A stretch of 46,195 nucleotides of DNA from Acidobacteriota bacterium. Lineage in GTDB: Bacteria > Acidobacteriota > Terriglobia > UBA7540. This document shows, piece by piece, positions 34,425 through 42,344 of the stretch. The stretch's first letter is position 1. Each line of letters opens with the position of its first letter. The notes beneath the pieces were generated by a model. That model saw nothing but the letters and a program-made list of their open reading frames with translations, was not told the origin of the DNA and searched no databases. The position numbers and the translations under genes were made by a program. The stretch spans positions 1 through 46,195 of the forward strand of contig QHZN01000074.1 in the NCBI GenBank assembly GCA_003225365.1, written 5' to 3'.

Positions 34425-36239
34425 TTGGCCCGGCGAGGATTCGTCTCAGTACTCTTATCGTCAGTCCTAGCTCTGGCAGCTTGTCCAAAGCAAACCGCCC
34501 GGGCGCCTATTAAGCCGCCCGTCGAGGCTATGGCCCCTGCCATTTTGCCCCAGCCCCCCTTCGCAGCTTTTACCAAGCTTCCTATCCCGCTGCCCAAGGA
34601 TCAAGTGGAGCAAATCATCGAGCAGGCGGAGACCTTGTTTGGCTCCGGGATGGAAGATTATCGCGCGGGAGATTTGGACAAAGCTCGGGGGAAGTTCGAC
34701 CAAGCTGTCGCCGTGCTCCTTGAATCCAAGCTGGACATCAACTCCGATCCCCGTCTGAGCGCCGAGTTCGACCGGCTGGTGGAGAACATTTATGGCGTGG
34801 AAGTGGCCGCCGCCGAGCACGGGGAAATTCAAAGCCAGCGCCAATACGAGCCCGCCCCCATAGAGTCGTTCGCCGATCTTACTTTCCCAGTGGACCCGAA
34901 CGTCAAGGAGCGGGTTCAGGAGGAGGTGCGTTCGGTGCACTCGGACTTGCCCCTGGTCACAAACGATCTAGTGGACGGCGTGATCACTTACTTTCAGGGT
35001 CGAGGGCGGGGATTCATCGAGAAGATTTTGAAGCGCAGAGTCTTGTACGAGAAAACGATATCCGGGGAGCTACAAAAGCAGGGCCTGCCGCAGGAGTTGA
35101 TCTACCTGGCGGCAGGCGAAAGCGGGTTCAACCCGTTCGCCGTCTCGCGTAAGCGCGCGGTGGGCATCTGGCAATTCATTCTCGGCACGGGGGCGCTTTA
35201 CGGCCTGAAGAAAGACCGGTGGGTGGATGAGCGCGAAGACCCTGTCAAATCCACCCAAGCCGCCGCCCACCATTTGAAGGACCTCTACCAGACATTTGGT
35301 GATTGGTATTTGGCGATGGCGGCATACGACAGCGGACCGGTTACGGTCCAGCGGGCCATTGCGCGGACGGGCTATGCCGATTTTTGGAAGCTGCGCGAAC
35401 TCCACGCGCTGCCGCGCGAGACGGAAAACTACGTCCCCATATTCATCGCCACGGCCCTCATCGCCAAGGACCCGAAGGCATACGGTTTCGATACCGCCAC
35501 GGGTGACTTGCCCGGACCCGACCGGGTTGCGGTGAGCGTCCCGACCGACCTGCGTTTAGTGGCTGAACTGATTGGCCATCCGGTGGACGACCTTATTCAG
35601 TTGAACCCCAGCCTGTTGCGTTGGACGACCCCCGCGAACAACCCGGAGTTTGTCCTGTATCTGCCTCCCGGCACAAAGGATATCTACGATAAGGCCATCG
35701 CCTCGGTCCCGGCGGAAAAGCGTATCTGGTGGCGAACGCACAGGGTGGAAGGCGGGGAGACGCTGGCAAGCGTGGCGAGCAAGTACCGCCTGTCGGCGAG
35801 CTCGTTGGCGAAAGCCAATGAAATGGACCGCGACACGGAATTGGAAGAAGGCTCGCGGTTGCTGCTGCCCCTGCCGCCCGGCAGCGAGGAGTCGTTGGTG
35901 CGCGTGCGCGAACGCGGCGTGCGACGGCTGCGATACTACAAGGTCCGTCCCGGAGACACGCTCGACCTGATCGCCGACAAGTTTGACGTCTCGGCCTTCC
36001 AAATACGTCAGTGGAACCACTTGAAGTCGTCGAAGCTCGCCGCCGGAAATACGTTGCGCGTTTACGCCCTGGGCGGATCCGCACCTCTCCGTCGTCGTGC
36101 GGGCCGCCGAACGTCTTCATCTCCGAAGAAGGTGACGCCGACTAAGTTCTCGACGAAAACCAAGGCCACCGCGAGCGCCAAACCTTCCCCGCGACCCTCA
36201 AAAAATACCCAGACCCGCGTTGCGCAGGTTAATCCCTAG
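34425..36239 (+). CDS. mltD: membrane-bound lytic transglycosylase with LysM repeats (MltD-like)
   Basis: 604-aa cell-wall enzyme cleaving the MurNAc-GlcNAc bond with 1,6-anhydro product. It starts with TTG at 34425 behind GAGGG. The signal ends in LALAAC, a lipobox, so it is probably a lipoprotein. The SLT domain has catalytic Glu232 in LAAGESGFNPFAVSRKRAVG and the GIWQFILGTGALYGL, AYDSGPVTVQRAI motifs. Two LysM domains follow at about 440-485 (HRVEGGETLASVASKYRLS) and 502-548 (YKVRPGDTLDLIADKFDVS). They bind peptidoglycan. The basic Ser/Thr/Lys-rich C-terminus is disordered. It stands alone on the strand. Confidence 0.95.
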   Translation: MARRGFVSVLLSSVLALAACPKQTARAPIKPPVEAMAPAILPQPPFAAFTKLPIPLPKDQVEQIIEQAETLFGSGMEDYRAGDLDKARGKFDQAVAVLLESKLDINSDPRLSAEFDRLVENIYGVEVAAAEHGEIQSQRQYEPAPIESFADLTFPVDPNVKERVQEEVRSVHSDLPLVTNDLVDGVITYFQGRGRGFIEKILKRRVLYEKTISGELQKQGLPQELIYLAAGESGFNPFAVSRKRAVGIWQFILGTGALYGLKKDRWVDEREDPVKSTQAAAHHLKDLYQTFGDWYLAMAAYDSGPVTVQRAIARTGYADFWKLRELHALPRETENYVPIFIATALIAKDPKAYGFDTATGDLPGPDRVAVSVPTDLRLVAELIGHPVDDLIQLNPSLLRWTTPANNPEFVLYLPPGTKDIYDKAIASVPAEKRIWWRTHRVEGGETLASVASKYRLSASSLAKANEMDRDTELEEGSRLLLPLPPGSEESLVRVRERGVRRLRYYKVRPGDTLDLIADKFDVSAFQIRQWNHLKSSKLAAGNTLRVYALGGSAPLRRRAGRRTSSSPKKVTPTKFSTKTKATASAKPSPRPSKNTQTRVAQVNP

Positions 36240-36491
36240 GCCGACGCCGAAATGCTATCGGGAACGCGCTTTCGAAACGCTGGCGGGATCCGTTTGGAAA
36301 ATCCAATTTTTCTTGGCGTGACTCTATACCCTATTTGCCGGCCAGTCCCGCAGGTCGTGAGCCACGCGCCATCGGGCTGAGGCTCGATACGGGCGGGTTA
36401 TTGCTGCCCGCATGGTTGTGCCAGAGGGAAATTCGCATCACCTGTCCCCCGCAGATGCGCTTGTGAGCTCCGGCCCCGGATCACAAGGCGC
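36240..36491. other. intergenic DNA, no gene seen
   Basis: Between the transglycosylase stop and the promoter-like site upstream of 36622 I see no coding region or repeat. Only the promoter candidate at 36492-36518 and the ribosome site for the next gene are notable in the full gap to 36621. Confidence 0.5.
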
Positions 36492-36518
36492 TTGACATCG
36501 AAAATCTGCTGGTATACA
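36492..36518 (+). promoter_or_regulatory. promoter candidate for the acidic/basic protein gene
   Basis: TTGACA at 36492-36497 and TATACA at 36513-36518 with a 15-nt spacer, slightly short of optimal. The leader to ATG 36622 would be about 100 nt. Weak to moderate sequence match only. Confidence 0.4.
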
Positions 36519-36621
36519 TCTGCCGGACAGCAAGGGATGAGGGATAGGTTGACCAGATTCCGCGAGCACCCTCAGCTTCTCAAAACTTGGTTGCTCTGAG
36601 AACTTTGGGGAGGAGATTCTC

Positions 36622-36957
36622 ATGTTACTCGATGACGAAAATGAGTCGGGACAAGAAGAAGATTACGGAGAGGAAACCTCTTCCGACTATCGGGAAGAGG
36701 AAGAAGAGGCCGCGGACCAAGAGGGTGAGACACTTGAGGAAGAGGTTTCCTACGAATCGGAAACCAAAGTGATCGAAGCGCCTGCTACCGCTCCTGCGGC
36801 AGCTCCTCCGGCGCCCGCCGCCCGCAAGCCGGCCAAACGCGCAAAGAAGGCCTCCATCAAGGCCAAGAAGAAGCCCAAGAAAGCCGCGAAGAAACCCAAG
36901 CGGTCGAAAGCGGCTCGGAAGCCGGCCAAAAAGGCCAAAGGCCGTCGCCGCCGCTGA
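36622..36957 (+). CDS. bipolar acidic / lysine-rich protein (histone H1-like tail)
   Basis: 111-aa protein preceded by GGGGAGGAG. Residues 1-52 are very acidic (DDENESGQEEDYGEE, then EEEEEAADQEGE). Residues about 53-67 are an Ala/Pro hinge, and residues 68-111 are Lys/Ala/Pro-rich (ARKPAKRAKKASIKAKKKP and repeated AKK/KKPK units ending GRRRR). The C-terminal half looks like the DNA-binding tail of histone H1 or bacterial H1-like proteins; the acidic half could mask it or bind partners. No globular domain is present. A nucleoid-associated role is inferred. The minus-strand frames over it are composition shadows. Confidence 0.8.
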   Translation: MLLDDENESGQEEDYGEETSSDYREEEEEAADQEGETLEEEVSYESETKVIEAPATAPAAAPPAPAARKPAKRAKKASIKAKKKPKKAAKKPKRSKAARKPAKKAKGRRRR

Positions 36958-37421
36958 CGCGCTTGTGATCCATATCGCCGCCCGTGTGCGCTGGCCGTCT
37001 GCGGATCGCGGATTCGCGAGAATCTTCCGGCGCCACGCGGGCAACGGGCGCCGGCCCGACCAAGAGCTGGGGCGATCGCCACCGGGCGCTTTGAGCATTC
37101 GAGAATCCCATCCGGCCTGCCCGATCCCAGCCTTTCCACGACGCTCACATCGGTTACGCTTTCCATCCGGTTCCACCACACCGATATCGGCATAAAGTTT
37201 CCCGCCGACCCCGCCGATAAATGAGGCGGGGAAGTGTGGAAGCCGGCGAGGTGCGCAGGCCCAGCCTCTTCAAGCAGTGTGGGGAACGGCGGTGGCCAGA
37301 CTAATCCTCCACTAATCTTTGCAGGGGGTGAAAAGTGGCAAGGAAACCGACCCGCTTGCCTGTAATCAGCCGGTTATATTGACTTTAGAGCAAAATGAAA
37401 ATACTTTCGAGCTTTTAGCTG
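36958..37421. other. intergenic region, no gene seen
   Basis: No protein-like frame or RNA gene is recognised. The only notable item is the promoter-like pair at 37379-37407 just before the HipA-like kinase gene. Several GC-rich palindromic stretches occur, none followed by a T-run. Confidence 0.5.
37379..37407 (+). promoter_or_regulatory. promoter candidate for the HipA-like operon
   Basis: TTGACT (37379-37384), 17-nt spacer, TACTTT (37402-37407). A start about 7 nt downstream would leave only ~8 nt before ATG 37422, so the mRNA would be nearly leaderless, consistent with the lack of a ribosome site. Confidence 0.5.
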
Positions 37422-38327
37422 ATGAACAACAATTTGCCAAATAAGGTCAACTCACTCAGGTCGGCCGGCCAGTCCCCGCCCTCCGCGGCTTGGCGGTCCA
37501 AGGGCGAAGTGGTTGGACTCCCCTCGGTAATGGCCGTTGAGTTCATCCGTCGCATGCGTGGCGCTTCGCAGCCGTGCCTCCTGCGCGCAGAGGACGACGT
37601 GTATTACGTCGTCAAATTCCAAAACAATCCCCAGCACCCCCGCATCCTTGCCAACGAGATGTTCGCAGCCCGGTTGGCAGAGGTCGTAGGGCTTCCCGTG
37701 CCCCGGCCGGCGTTTATCGAAGTGCCCGACGAACTCATTAGCGGCAACCCGCAGATGGTCATCGAGACGGGAACCCGCATTGAGCCATGCGCCGGAGGGC
37801 TGGCGTTTGGCTCGAGTTTTCCGGGCGATCCGGGCTTGACCCTGGTCATGGATTTCCTGCCCGACCGGCTTTTGCGCAAAGTCCGCCGATTGGGCCCCAC
37901 TTTCCTGGGAGCTTTTGTGTTCGACAAGTGGACCTGCAACTGCAATGGACGGCAAATGATCTTCACCCGGTCGGTCGACGACAAGACCCACGCCTACACC
38001 CCCTGGCTCATTGACCAGGGCTTCTGCTTTAACGACGGGGAGTGGAATTTCCCCGACAGCCCCATCCGCAATATCTATCCCCGCCGGTTGGTTTACGAAA
38101 GCGTCCGCGGTCTCGAGAACTTCGAGCCCTATCTCGCGCGAATTGAGAATCTGGATGGCGGGCAGATCAAGGAGTGCGCACGCGATATTCCAGGAGAATG
38201 GTGCGCCGGGGGCCGGGCTGAGCTCCAGCGGCTTGCGGAGAGGTTGGCGGAACGCAAGCGCCGTCTGCGCCAGGCGATTATTGACGCCAAGAACTCCGAC
38301 TTGCGGCCCTTCCCGAACTGGCGGTAA
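37422..38327 (+). CDS. HipA-like kinase (HipA_2-type)
   Basis: 301-aa protein with a HipA-related kinase fold. Lys65 in YYVVKFQNN fits the ATP lysine, Glu79 in ANEMFAARLAE its partner, Asp168/Asn175 in VFDKWTCNCNGRQ the catalytic loop, and Asp198 in LIDQGFCFN the metal-binding residue. HipA kinases phosphorylate translation factors in toxin systems; the target of this compact family is unknown. The gene starts at ATG 37422 and leads a tight operon with a DUF3037-like gene 27 bp downstream and a 91-aa gene after that. The recurrent pairing with DUF3037 suggests that protein is the partner or antidote. Confidence 0.8.
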   Translation: MNNNLPNKVNSLRSAGQSPPSAAWRSKGEVVGLPSVMAVEFIRRMRGASQPCLLRAEDDVYYVVKFQNNPQHPRILANEMFAARLAEVVGLPVPRPAFIEVPDELISGNPQMVIETGTRIEPCAGGLAFGSSFPGDPGLTLVMDFLPDRLLRKVRRLGPTFLGAFVFDKWTCNCNGRQMIFTRSVDDKTHAYTPWLIDQGFCFNDGEWNFPDSPIRNIYPRRLVYESVRGLENFEPYLARIENLDGGQIKECARDIPGEWCAGGRAELQRLAERLAERKRRLRQAIIDAKNSDLRPFPNWR

Positions 38328-38354
38328 ATTACCCTCGACCCGGGTGTCGCCGCC

Positions 38355-39170
38355 ATGGCCGAGGGAACCAAGCTTAAGGAATGTTCGCTTTTTCTGGTCC
38401 AATATGTTCCAGACCCCGTTAAAGGGGAAACCCTCAATATCGGTATCCTCCTGCACAGCCCCAAGGATGAATACTTGGGGTGCTTGTTTACGCGCGACCT
38501 TCGGCGCGTGAAGAGGTTCCATCCGCGCGCCGACCTCGAACTCCTCCGCGAGCTTCAGTCGGACTTCGAACAGCAGATCGAGGAACATGGAGACAAGCTC
38601 GGGGAATATCTCGCCTATGTCCAGAAGAACTTCTCAAACCTGGTCCAGGTCGGCGCGCCCCGGACCTGTCTCGTTCGAGACCCGCAGGGGGAGCTAGCCG
38701 ACGTCTTCGCCCGTTACGTGGGGACACAGCCAGCGGCCGCTCCCGCCGAGGACCAACGGCTTTACATCAAACAGCGCCTGACCGGCGCGCTCAAGAGTGC
38801 GAACGTTTGGGAAAAGCTCGAGAAGCGCGTTCCCGCCGCTCCTTGGACGCATCCGGGCGACCCCTTCCGCCTCGACTACGCTTATCGGCCTCTGTTCGTA
38901 GAAGGCAAGCCGAACGGCCACATCCGCTTCCTTCACGCGCTGTCGCTCCAGCGCGACACGAAACTCGCGAAAGTCCTCGTCTATACCATCGAGCACGTCC
39001 GGCGCAAGGAACCAGCCGACCTGACGGCGGTCGTCGAAGGCCTTCCGGGGCGTGGAGATAAGGCCGCCGGCCTTTCCCGTCGCATCCTGGAAGAGGGTGG
39101 AGCGCTTATTCGGCCGCTCGCGGAGGCCGAGGTGATTGCGCGAACTCTCCGCAGCGAACTTGGACTATGA
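38355..39170 (+). CDS. DUF3037-like protein, HipA-kinase partner
   Basis: 271-aa cytoplasmic protein. The N-terminus CSLFLVQYVPDPVKGETLNI and GILLHSPKDEYLG carries the characteristic start of the DUF3037 family, followed by FTRDLRRVKRFHP and helical sequence (ELQSDFEQQIEEHGDKLGEYL). No catalytic motif is known for it. The gene lies 27 bp after the HipA-like kinase and 9 bp before the 91-aa gene, so the three form one operon. From this position it is the likely regulator, substrate or antitoxin of the kinase. This is inference from context and known co-occurrence. Confidence 0.82.
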   Translation: MAEGTKLKECSLFLVQYVPDPVKGETLNIGILLHSPKDEYLGCLFTRDLRRVKRFHPRADLELLRELQSDFEQQIEEHGDKLGEYLAYVQKNFSNLVQVGAPRTCLVRDPQGELADVFARYVGTQPAAAPAEDQRLYIKQRLTGALKSANVWEKLEKRVPAAPWTHPGDPFRLDYAYRPLFVEGKPNGHIRFLHALSLQRDTKLAKVLVYTIEHVRRKEPADLTAVVEGLPGRGDKAAGLSRRILEEGGALIRPLAEAEVIARTLRSELGL

Positions 39171-39179
39171 GACCGTCGG

Positions 39180-39455
39180 ATGGCCCTCGAGGTCAAGGTC
39201 GAATGTTACTCAGGTTTCAAGGCCGATGAGCGCCCTATGCGCTTTCGGACCCCGCCGCCCGCCGGACGACCCTACGAGGTGCGAGAAGTCGTCGACCAAT
39301 GGTACGGCGTCGGTTACCAGTGCTTCAAAGTCCGCGCCGACGATGGGAATTTCTACGTCCTTCGCCACGATCATGATGAGGACCTTTGGACTCTGGATTC
39401 TTTTCGGAGGGGAGAGAAGCAGGAATCAGAAGACAGGAGTCAGAAGTCGGAATAG
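39180..39455 (+). CDS. small protein with repeat-derived C-terminus
   Basis: 91-aa protein starting 9 bp after the DUF3037-like gene. Residues 1-70 look like a compact beta-rich fold (VDQWYGVGYQCFKVRADDG then FYVLRHDHDEDLWTL) similar to small DUF6504-like proteins, which I cannot confirm. Residues about 78-91 (EKQESEDRSQKSE) are translated from a short-word inverted repeat at 39419-39536, so the original stop was probably lost. Function unknown; may be a third member of the kinase operon. Confidence 0.6.
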   Translation: MALEVKVECYSGFKADERPMRFRTPPPAGRPYEVREVVDQWYGVGYQCFKVRADDGNFYVLRHDHDEDLWTLDSFRRGEKQESEDRSQKSE

Positions 39456-39536
39456 CCACAGCCTGCGGTCGTTCAATTCACGTTTATCGCCACCCGAGTC
39501 GGTATTCCTTCTGACTTCTGAATTCTGGCTTCTGCC
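39419..39536. repeat. short-word inverted repeat (CAGAAGTC type)
   Basis: AGGAGTCAGAAGTCGGAAT on the left is mirrored by CCTTCTGACTTCTGAATTC on the right, giving arms of about 35 nt. It lies at the 3' ends of two convergent genes (39180-39455 plus, 39538 minus) and encodes the last residues of the first. It could act as a bidirectional terminator. Confidence 0.7.
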
Positions 39537-39537
39537 C

Positions 39538-40797
39538 TTACAAGACCGGCTCATCCCAGTTTTCGACCACGGCCTTGATGCGGCTCATGAACTGGTCGGC
39601 AACGGCGCCGTCAATGATGCGGTGATCGAACGTGAGCGCGAGATAGACCATCGGCCGGATGGCGATGGCGTCGTGGCGGACGACGGCGCGCTTCTCGATG
39701 ATCCCGACACCCAGGATTGCGACCTGCGGCTGGTTGATGATGGGCGTCCCGAACAGGCTGCCGAAAACTCCCGGGTTAGTGATTGTGAATGTCCCGCCTT
39801 GGACGTCGTCCACGCTCAAACGCTTGGTGCGCGCCCGCTCGGCGAGGTCCTGCACGGCGCGGGCGAGGCCGAGGAAATTCTTCTCATCGGCGCTCTTGAT
39901 GACGGGGACAATCAGGCCTGTCTCGAGCGCCACGGCGATGCCGATATTCACATCGCGACGATAAATGATGTTCGTGCCTTCGACGGACGAATTGAAGATC
40001 GGGAACTCTTTGATGGCCTCAACCGCCGCGCGGACGAAAAACGGTGTGTAGGTGAGCTTGAGCCCGTTGCGCCGCTCGAACTCCGCGGCGCTTTTCGTAC
40101 GCAGGTGAGACACCCGGCTCATTTCCACCTCGAAAACCGTCGTGACCCGGGCCGACGTGTGCTCGCTCAGGATCATATGCTCGGCAATCTGCCGGCGCAT
40201 AGGAGTCATAGCGACGGTTTCGATAGGGCCGGTAAATACCATGCGAGGAGCAGCAGGTGTTGGGGACACTTGCGGAGCGGCGGGCGCAACCGGCGATGCC
40301 GCCGCGGGCCCGGCTTGAGCGACGTAGCTAAGGATGTCTTTCTTGCTGACCCGGCCGCCGAGGCCGCTCGCAGGGACCAGCGCCAGGTCCACGCTGTGCT
40401 CGCGGGCGATGCGGCGAACGAGCGGCGAAGAGCGGACTTTTCCGGAGAGGCGAGCCACGGCCGGAGCGGGGGGCGCGGGCCGAGGCGCCGTCGGCGCGGC
40501 TGCCGTGGCGGCGGGCTTCGCGGTCTGGACGGACTCTGCCATGGCAGGCTTCTCCACGCCTTCGCCGTCAATCACCGCCACGACCGTGTTCACGCCCACC
40601 GTCTCGTTTTCCTTGACAAGAATCTTGGCGAGAGTGCCCGAAGCGGGCGAGGGAATCTCCGCGTCCACTTTGTCAGTCGAAATCTCGAAAAGCGGCTCGT
40701 CGCGCTCGACGCGGTCGCCCACCTTCTTGATCCATTTGGTGACCGTCCCTTCCACGATGCTCTCTCCCATCTGCGGCATGATGACGTTAGTTGGCAT
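39538..40797 (-). CDS. 2-oxoacid dehydrogenase E2 (lipoyl acyltransferase)
   Basis: 419-aa core enzyme moving the acyl group from E1 to CoA. ATG 40797 lies 6 nt after GGAGAG. The lipoyl domain at the start has FEISTDKVDAEIPSP with the modified Lys in TDKVDAE. After an Ala/Pro-rich linker comes the E1/E3-binding domain (SPLVRRIAREHSVDLALVPA). The catalytic domain has the active-site DHRIIDG near the C-terminus. Pyruvate or branched-chain substrate cannot be decided. It is downstream of E1-alpha and E1-beta on the same strand, but a four-helix-bundle gene separates it from E1-beta. Confidence 0.95.
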   Translation of the reverse strand: MPTNVIMPQMGESIVEGTVTKWIKKVGDRVERDEPLFEISTDKVDAEIPSPASGTLAKILVKENETVGVNTVVAVIDGEGVEKPAMAESVQTAKPAATAAAPTAPRPAPPAPAVARLSGKVRSSPLVRRIAREHSVDLALVPASGLGGRVSKKDILSYVAQAGPAAASPVAPAAPQVSPTPAAPRMVFTGPIETVAMTPMRRQIAEHMILSEHTSARVTTVFEVEMSRVSHLRTKSAAEFERRNGLKLTYTPFFVRAAVEAIKEFPIFNSSVEGTNIIYRRDVNIGIAVALETGLIVPVIKSADEKNFLGLARAVQDLAERARTKRLSVDDVQGGTFTITNPGVFGSLFGTPIINQPQVAILGVGIIEKRAVVRHDAIAIRPMVYLALTFDHRIIDGAVADQFMSRIKAVVENWDEPVL

Positions 40798-40820
40798 TCG
40801 TCTCTCTCCGTAAGCAGAGC

Positions 40821-40852
40821 AGTGGCAAGTGGCGAGTGGCAAGTGGCAAGTG
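40821..40852. repeat. AGTGGCAAGTGGC repeat, right of E2 (inverted pair, arm 1)
   Basis: Tandem AGTGGC/AAGTGGC words. The inverted counterpart is at 41318-41357, so the pair brackets the four-helix-bundle gene. Confidence 0.75.
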
Positions 40853-40866
40853 TCGCATAGGAAATA

Positions 40867-41268
40867 TCAATCGTCCGCCTCAAGTCGTTGGCGAAGCGAA
40901 TCGAGCATTTTGCTCAACTCGGTTGTGAGGCTTGTGATTCCTTCGGTCTCCTCCAGCGTGCAAAATCCTAACTCAACACCGAGGATGACTTGCGTTTCTA
41001 GCTCCGCAACAGAACCTTCGGAATGGGAAATGAACTGTACGAACTCTTTCCGCGTATGACGTGCTTGACCTTCCGCGATATTGGAAGGGATTGAAACCGC
41101 AGCACGCCGCATTTGGGAGATAAGTCCGAATTTCTCAGCATCGGGAAAACCTTGTGTTAGCCGATAGACCTTCGTCACCAGCGGAATGCCCTTTTGCGAA
41201 ACGAGCAAATCTTTATAGCTCTTCGCCTTCGTCTTAACTTGTGCAACTTTCTCGTTTTGTCCAGGCAT
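40867..41268 (-). CDS. four-helix-bundle (23S rRNA intervening-sequence) protein
   Basis: 133-aa protein of the IVP/four-helix-bundle family: KSYKDLLVSQKGIPLVTKVY, ISQMRRAAVSIPSNIAEGQAR with the diagnostic SNIAEG, and KEFVQFISHSEGSVAELETQ. The family was named from proteins in intervening sequences of 23S rRNA genes, but most copies occur elsewhere as here; function unknown. ATG 41268 is used because the family starts there (GGAGG abuts it). The frame continues upstream to 41361 through a repeat. The gene is flanked by inverted AGTGGC-word repeats and interrupts the E1-beta/E2 spacing, suggesting a mobile cassette. Confidence 0.92.
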   Translation of the reverse strand: MPGQNEKVAQVKTKAKSYKDLLVSQKGIPLVTKVYRLTQGFPDAEKFGLISQMRRAAVSIPSNIAEGQARHTRKEFVQFISHSEGSVAELETQVILGVELGFCTLEETEGITSLTTELSKMLDSLRQRLEADD

Positions 41269-41317
41269 CCTCCACCCGTTTCCATCTCTATCTTTCGCTT
41301 GCACGCGACGGGTTGCC

Positions 41318-41357
41318 CACTCGTGCTTGCCACTTGCCACTAACCACTCGCCACTTT
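41318..41357. repeat. AGTGGC repeat (inverted pair, arm 2)
   Basis: CTTGCCACTTGCCACTAACC at 41325 and following CCACTCGCCACTT are the complement of the words at 40821-40852. The arm ends next to the E1-beta stop codon (41358-41360). Confidence 0.75.
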
Positions 41358-42332
41358 TCAATAAGCCGCCAGCTTCCGCGCCGCTTCCGCCACTTTCTTC
41401 GCGTTCGGCAAGAAAAATTCTTCGAGCGGCGGCGAGAAAGGCACGGGCGTGTCGGGAGCGGTGATGCGGACAATCGGCCCGTCGAGGTCTTCAAAAGCTT
41501 TCTCGGCGAGGAGCGCCGCCAGTTCCCCCGCCATGCCGCCCGTGCGCGTGCCCTCGTGCAGGAGAATCACTTTGTTGCATTTGCGGACGGTGGCAAGCAC
41601 GGCTTGTTCATCGTAGGGCAGGAGGGAGCGCAAATCAACGACCTCCAGCGAAACCCCTTCCTTAGCCAATTGTTCCGCGGCTTCGAGCGCGGTCCACACC
41701 ATGGCGCCATACGTAATCACAGCGATGTCAGTCCCCTCGCGCGCGACCCTAGCTTGGCCGATGGGCACGGTGTAATCGCCCTCGGGCACTTCGTCCTTGA
41801 TACGGCGGTAGAGGAATTTGTGCTCGAAGTAGAGCACCGGGTTGTCGTCGCGGATGGCGGCCTTGATCAATCCCTTGGCGTCGTAAGCGGTCGCGGGCAC
41901 GACGACTTTGAGCCCCGGCGTGTGCACGAACCACATCTCGTTCGACTGTGAATGAAACGGTCCGCCGTGAACGCCCGCGCCCGACGGGCCGCGGATCACC
42001 AGCGGCACCTTCGCGCCCCAGCGGTAATGGATCTTGGCCGCCATGTTGACGATCTGATCGAATCCGCAGGAGATAAAGTCCATGAACTGCATTTCGGCCA
42101 CGGGGCGCATGCCCATCAAAGCCGCGCCCACCGCCGCGCCGACGATGGCGGATTCGGAAATTGGCGTGTCAATGACGCGCTCGGCGCCGAATTTCTTGAG
42201 CATCCCGGCGGTCACCTTGAACGCGCCGCCATAGTCGCCGATGTCTTCGCCGAGCAGGAAGACGGACGGGTCGCGCTCCATCTCCTCCCAGATTCCCTGG
42301 CGAATGGCATCCAGATAAGTCATCACGGGCAT
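41358..42332 (-). CDS. 2-oxoacid dehydrogenase E1 beta subunit
   Basis: 324-aa subunit that with E1-alpha forms the thiamin-diphosphate decarboxylase. Features include FLLGEDIGDYGGAFKVTAGM with the cofactor-activating Glu, DTPISESAIVGAAVGAAL, MQFMDFISCGFDQIVN and RGPSGAGVHGGPFHSQS. The C-terminal half has VVDLRSLLPYDEQAV. ATG 42332 follows GAGG; a TTG 3 nt upstream is also possible. Only 12 bp separate it from the stop of the E1-alpha gene, so the two are co-transcribed. Confidence 0.95.
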   Translation of the reverse strand: MPVMTYLDAIRQGIWEEMERDPSVFLLGEDIGDYGGAFKVTAGMLKKFGAERVIDTPISESAIVGAAVGAALMGMRPVAEMQFMDFISCGFDQIVNMAAKIHYRWGAKVPLVIRGPSGAGVHGGPFHSQSNEMWFVHTPGLKVVVPATAYDAKGLIKAAIRDDNPVLYFEHKFLYRRIKDEVPEGDYTVPIGQARVAREGTDIAVITYGAMVWTALEAAEQLAKEGVSLEVVDLRSLLPYDEQAVLATVRKCNKVILLHEGTRTGGMAGELAALLAEKAFEDLDGPIVRITAPDTPVPFSPPLEEFFLPNAKKVAEAARKLAAY

Positions 42333-42344
42333 CAATGCGCCTCG

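Noticed and set aside
36625..37193. Minus-strand frames opposite the acidic/basic protein
   Set aside because: Gly/Phe/Leu-rich readings that are the complement of Lys/Glu codon runs; no ribosome site.
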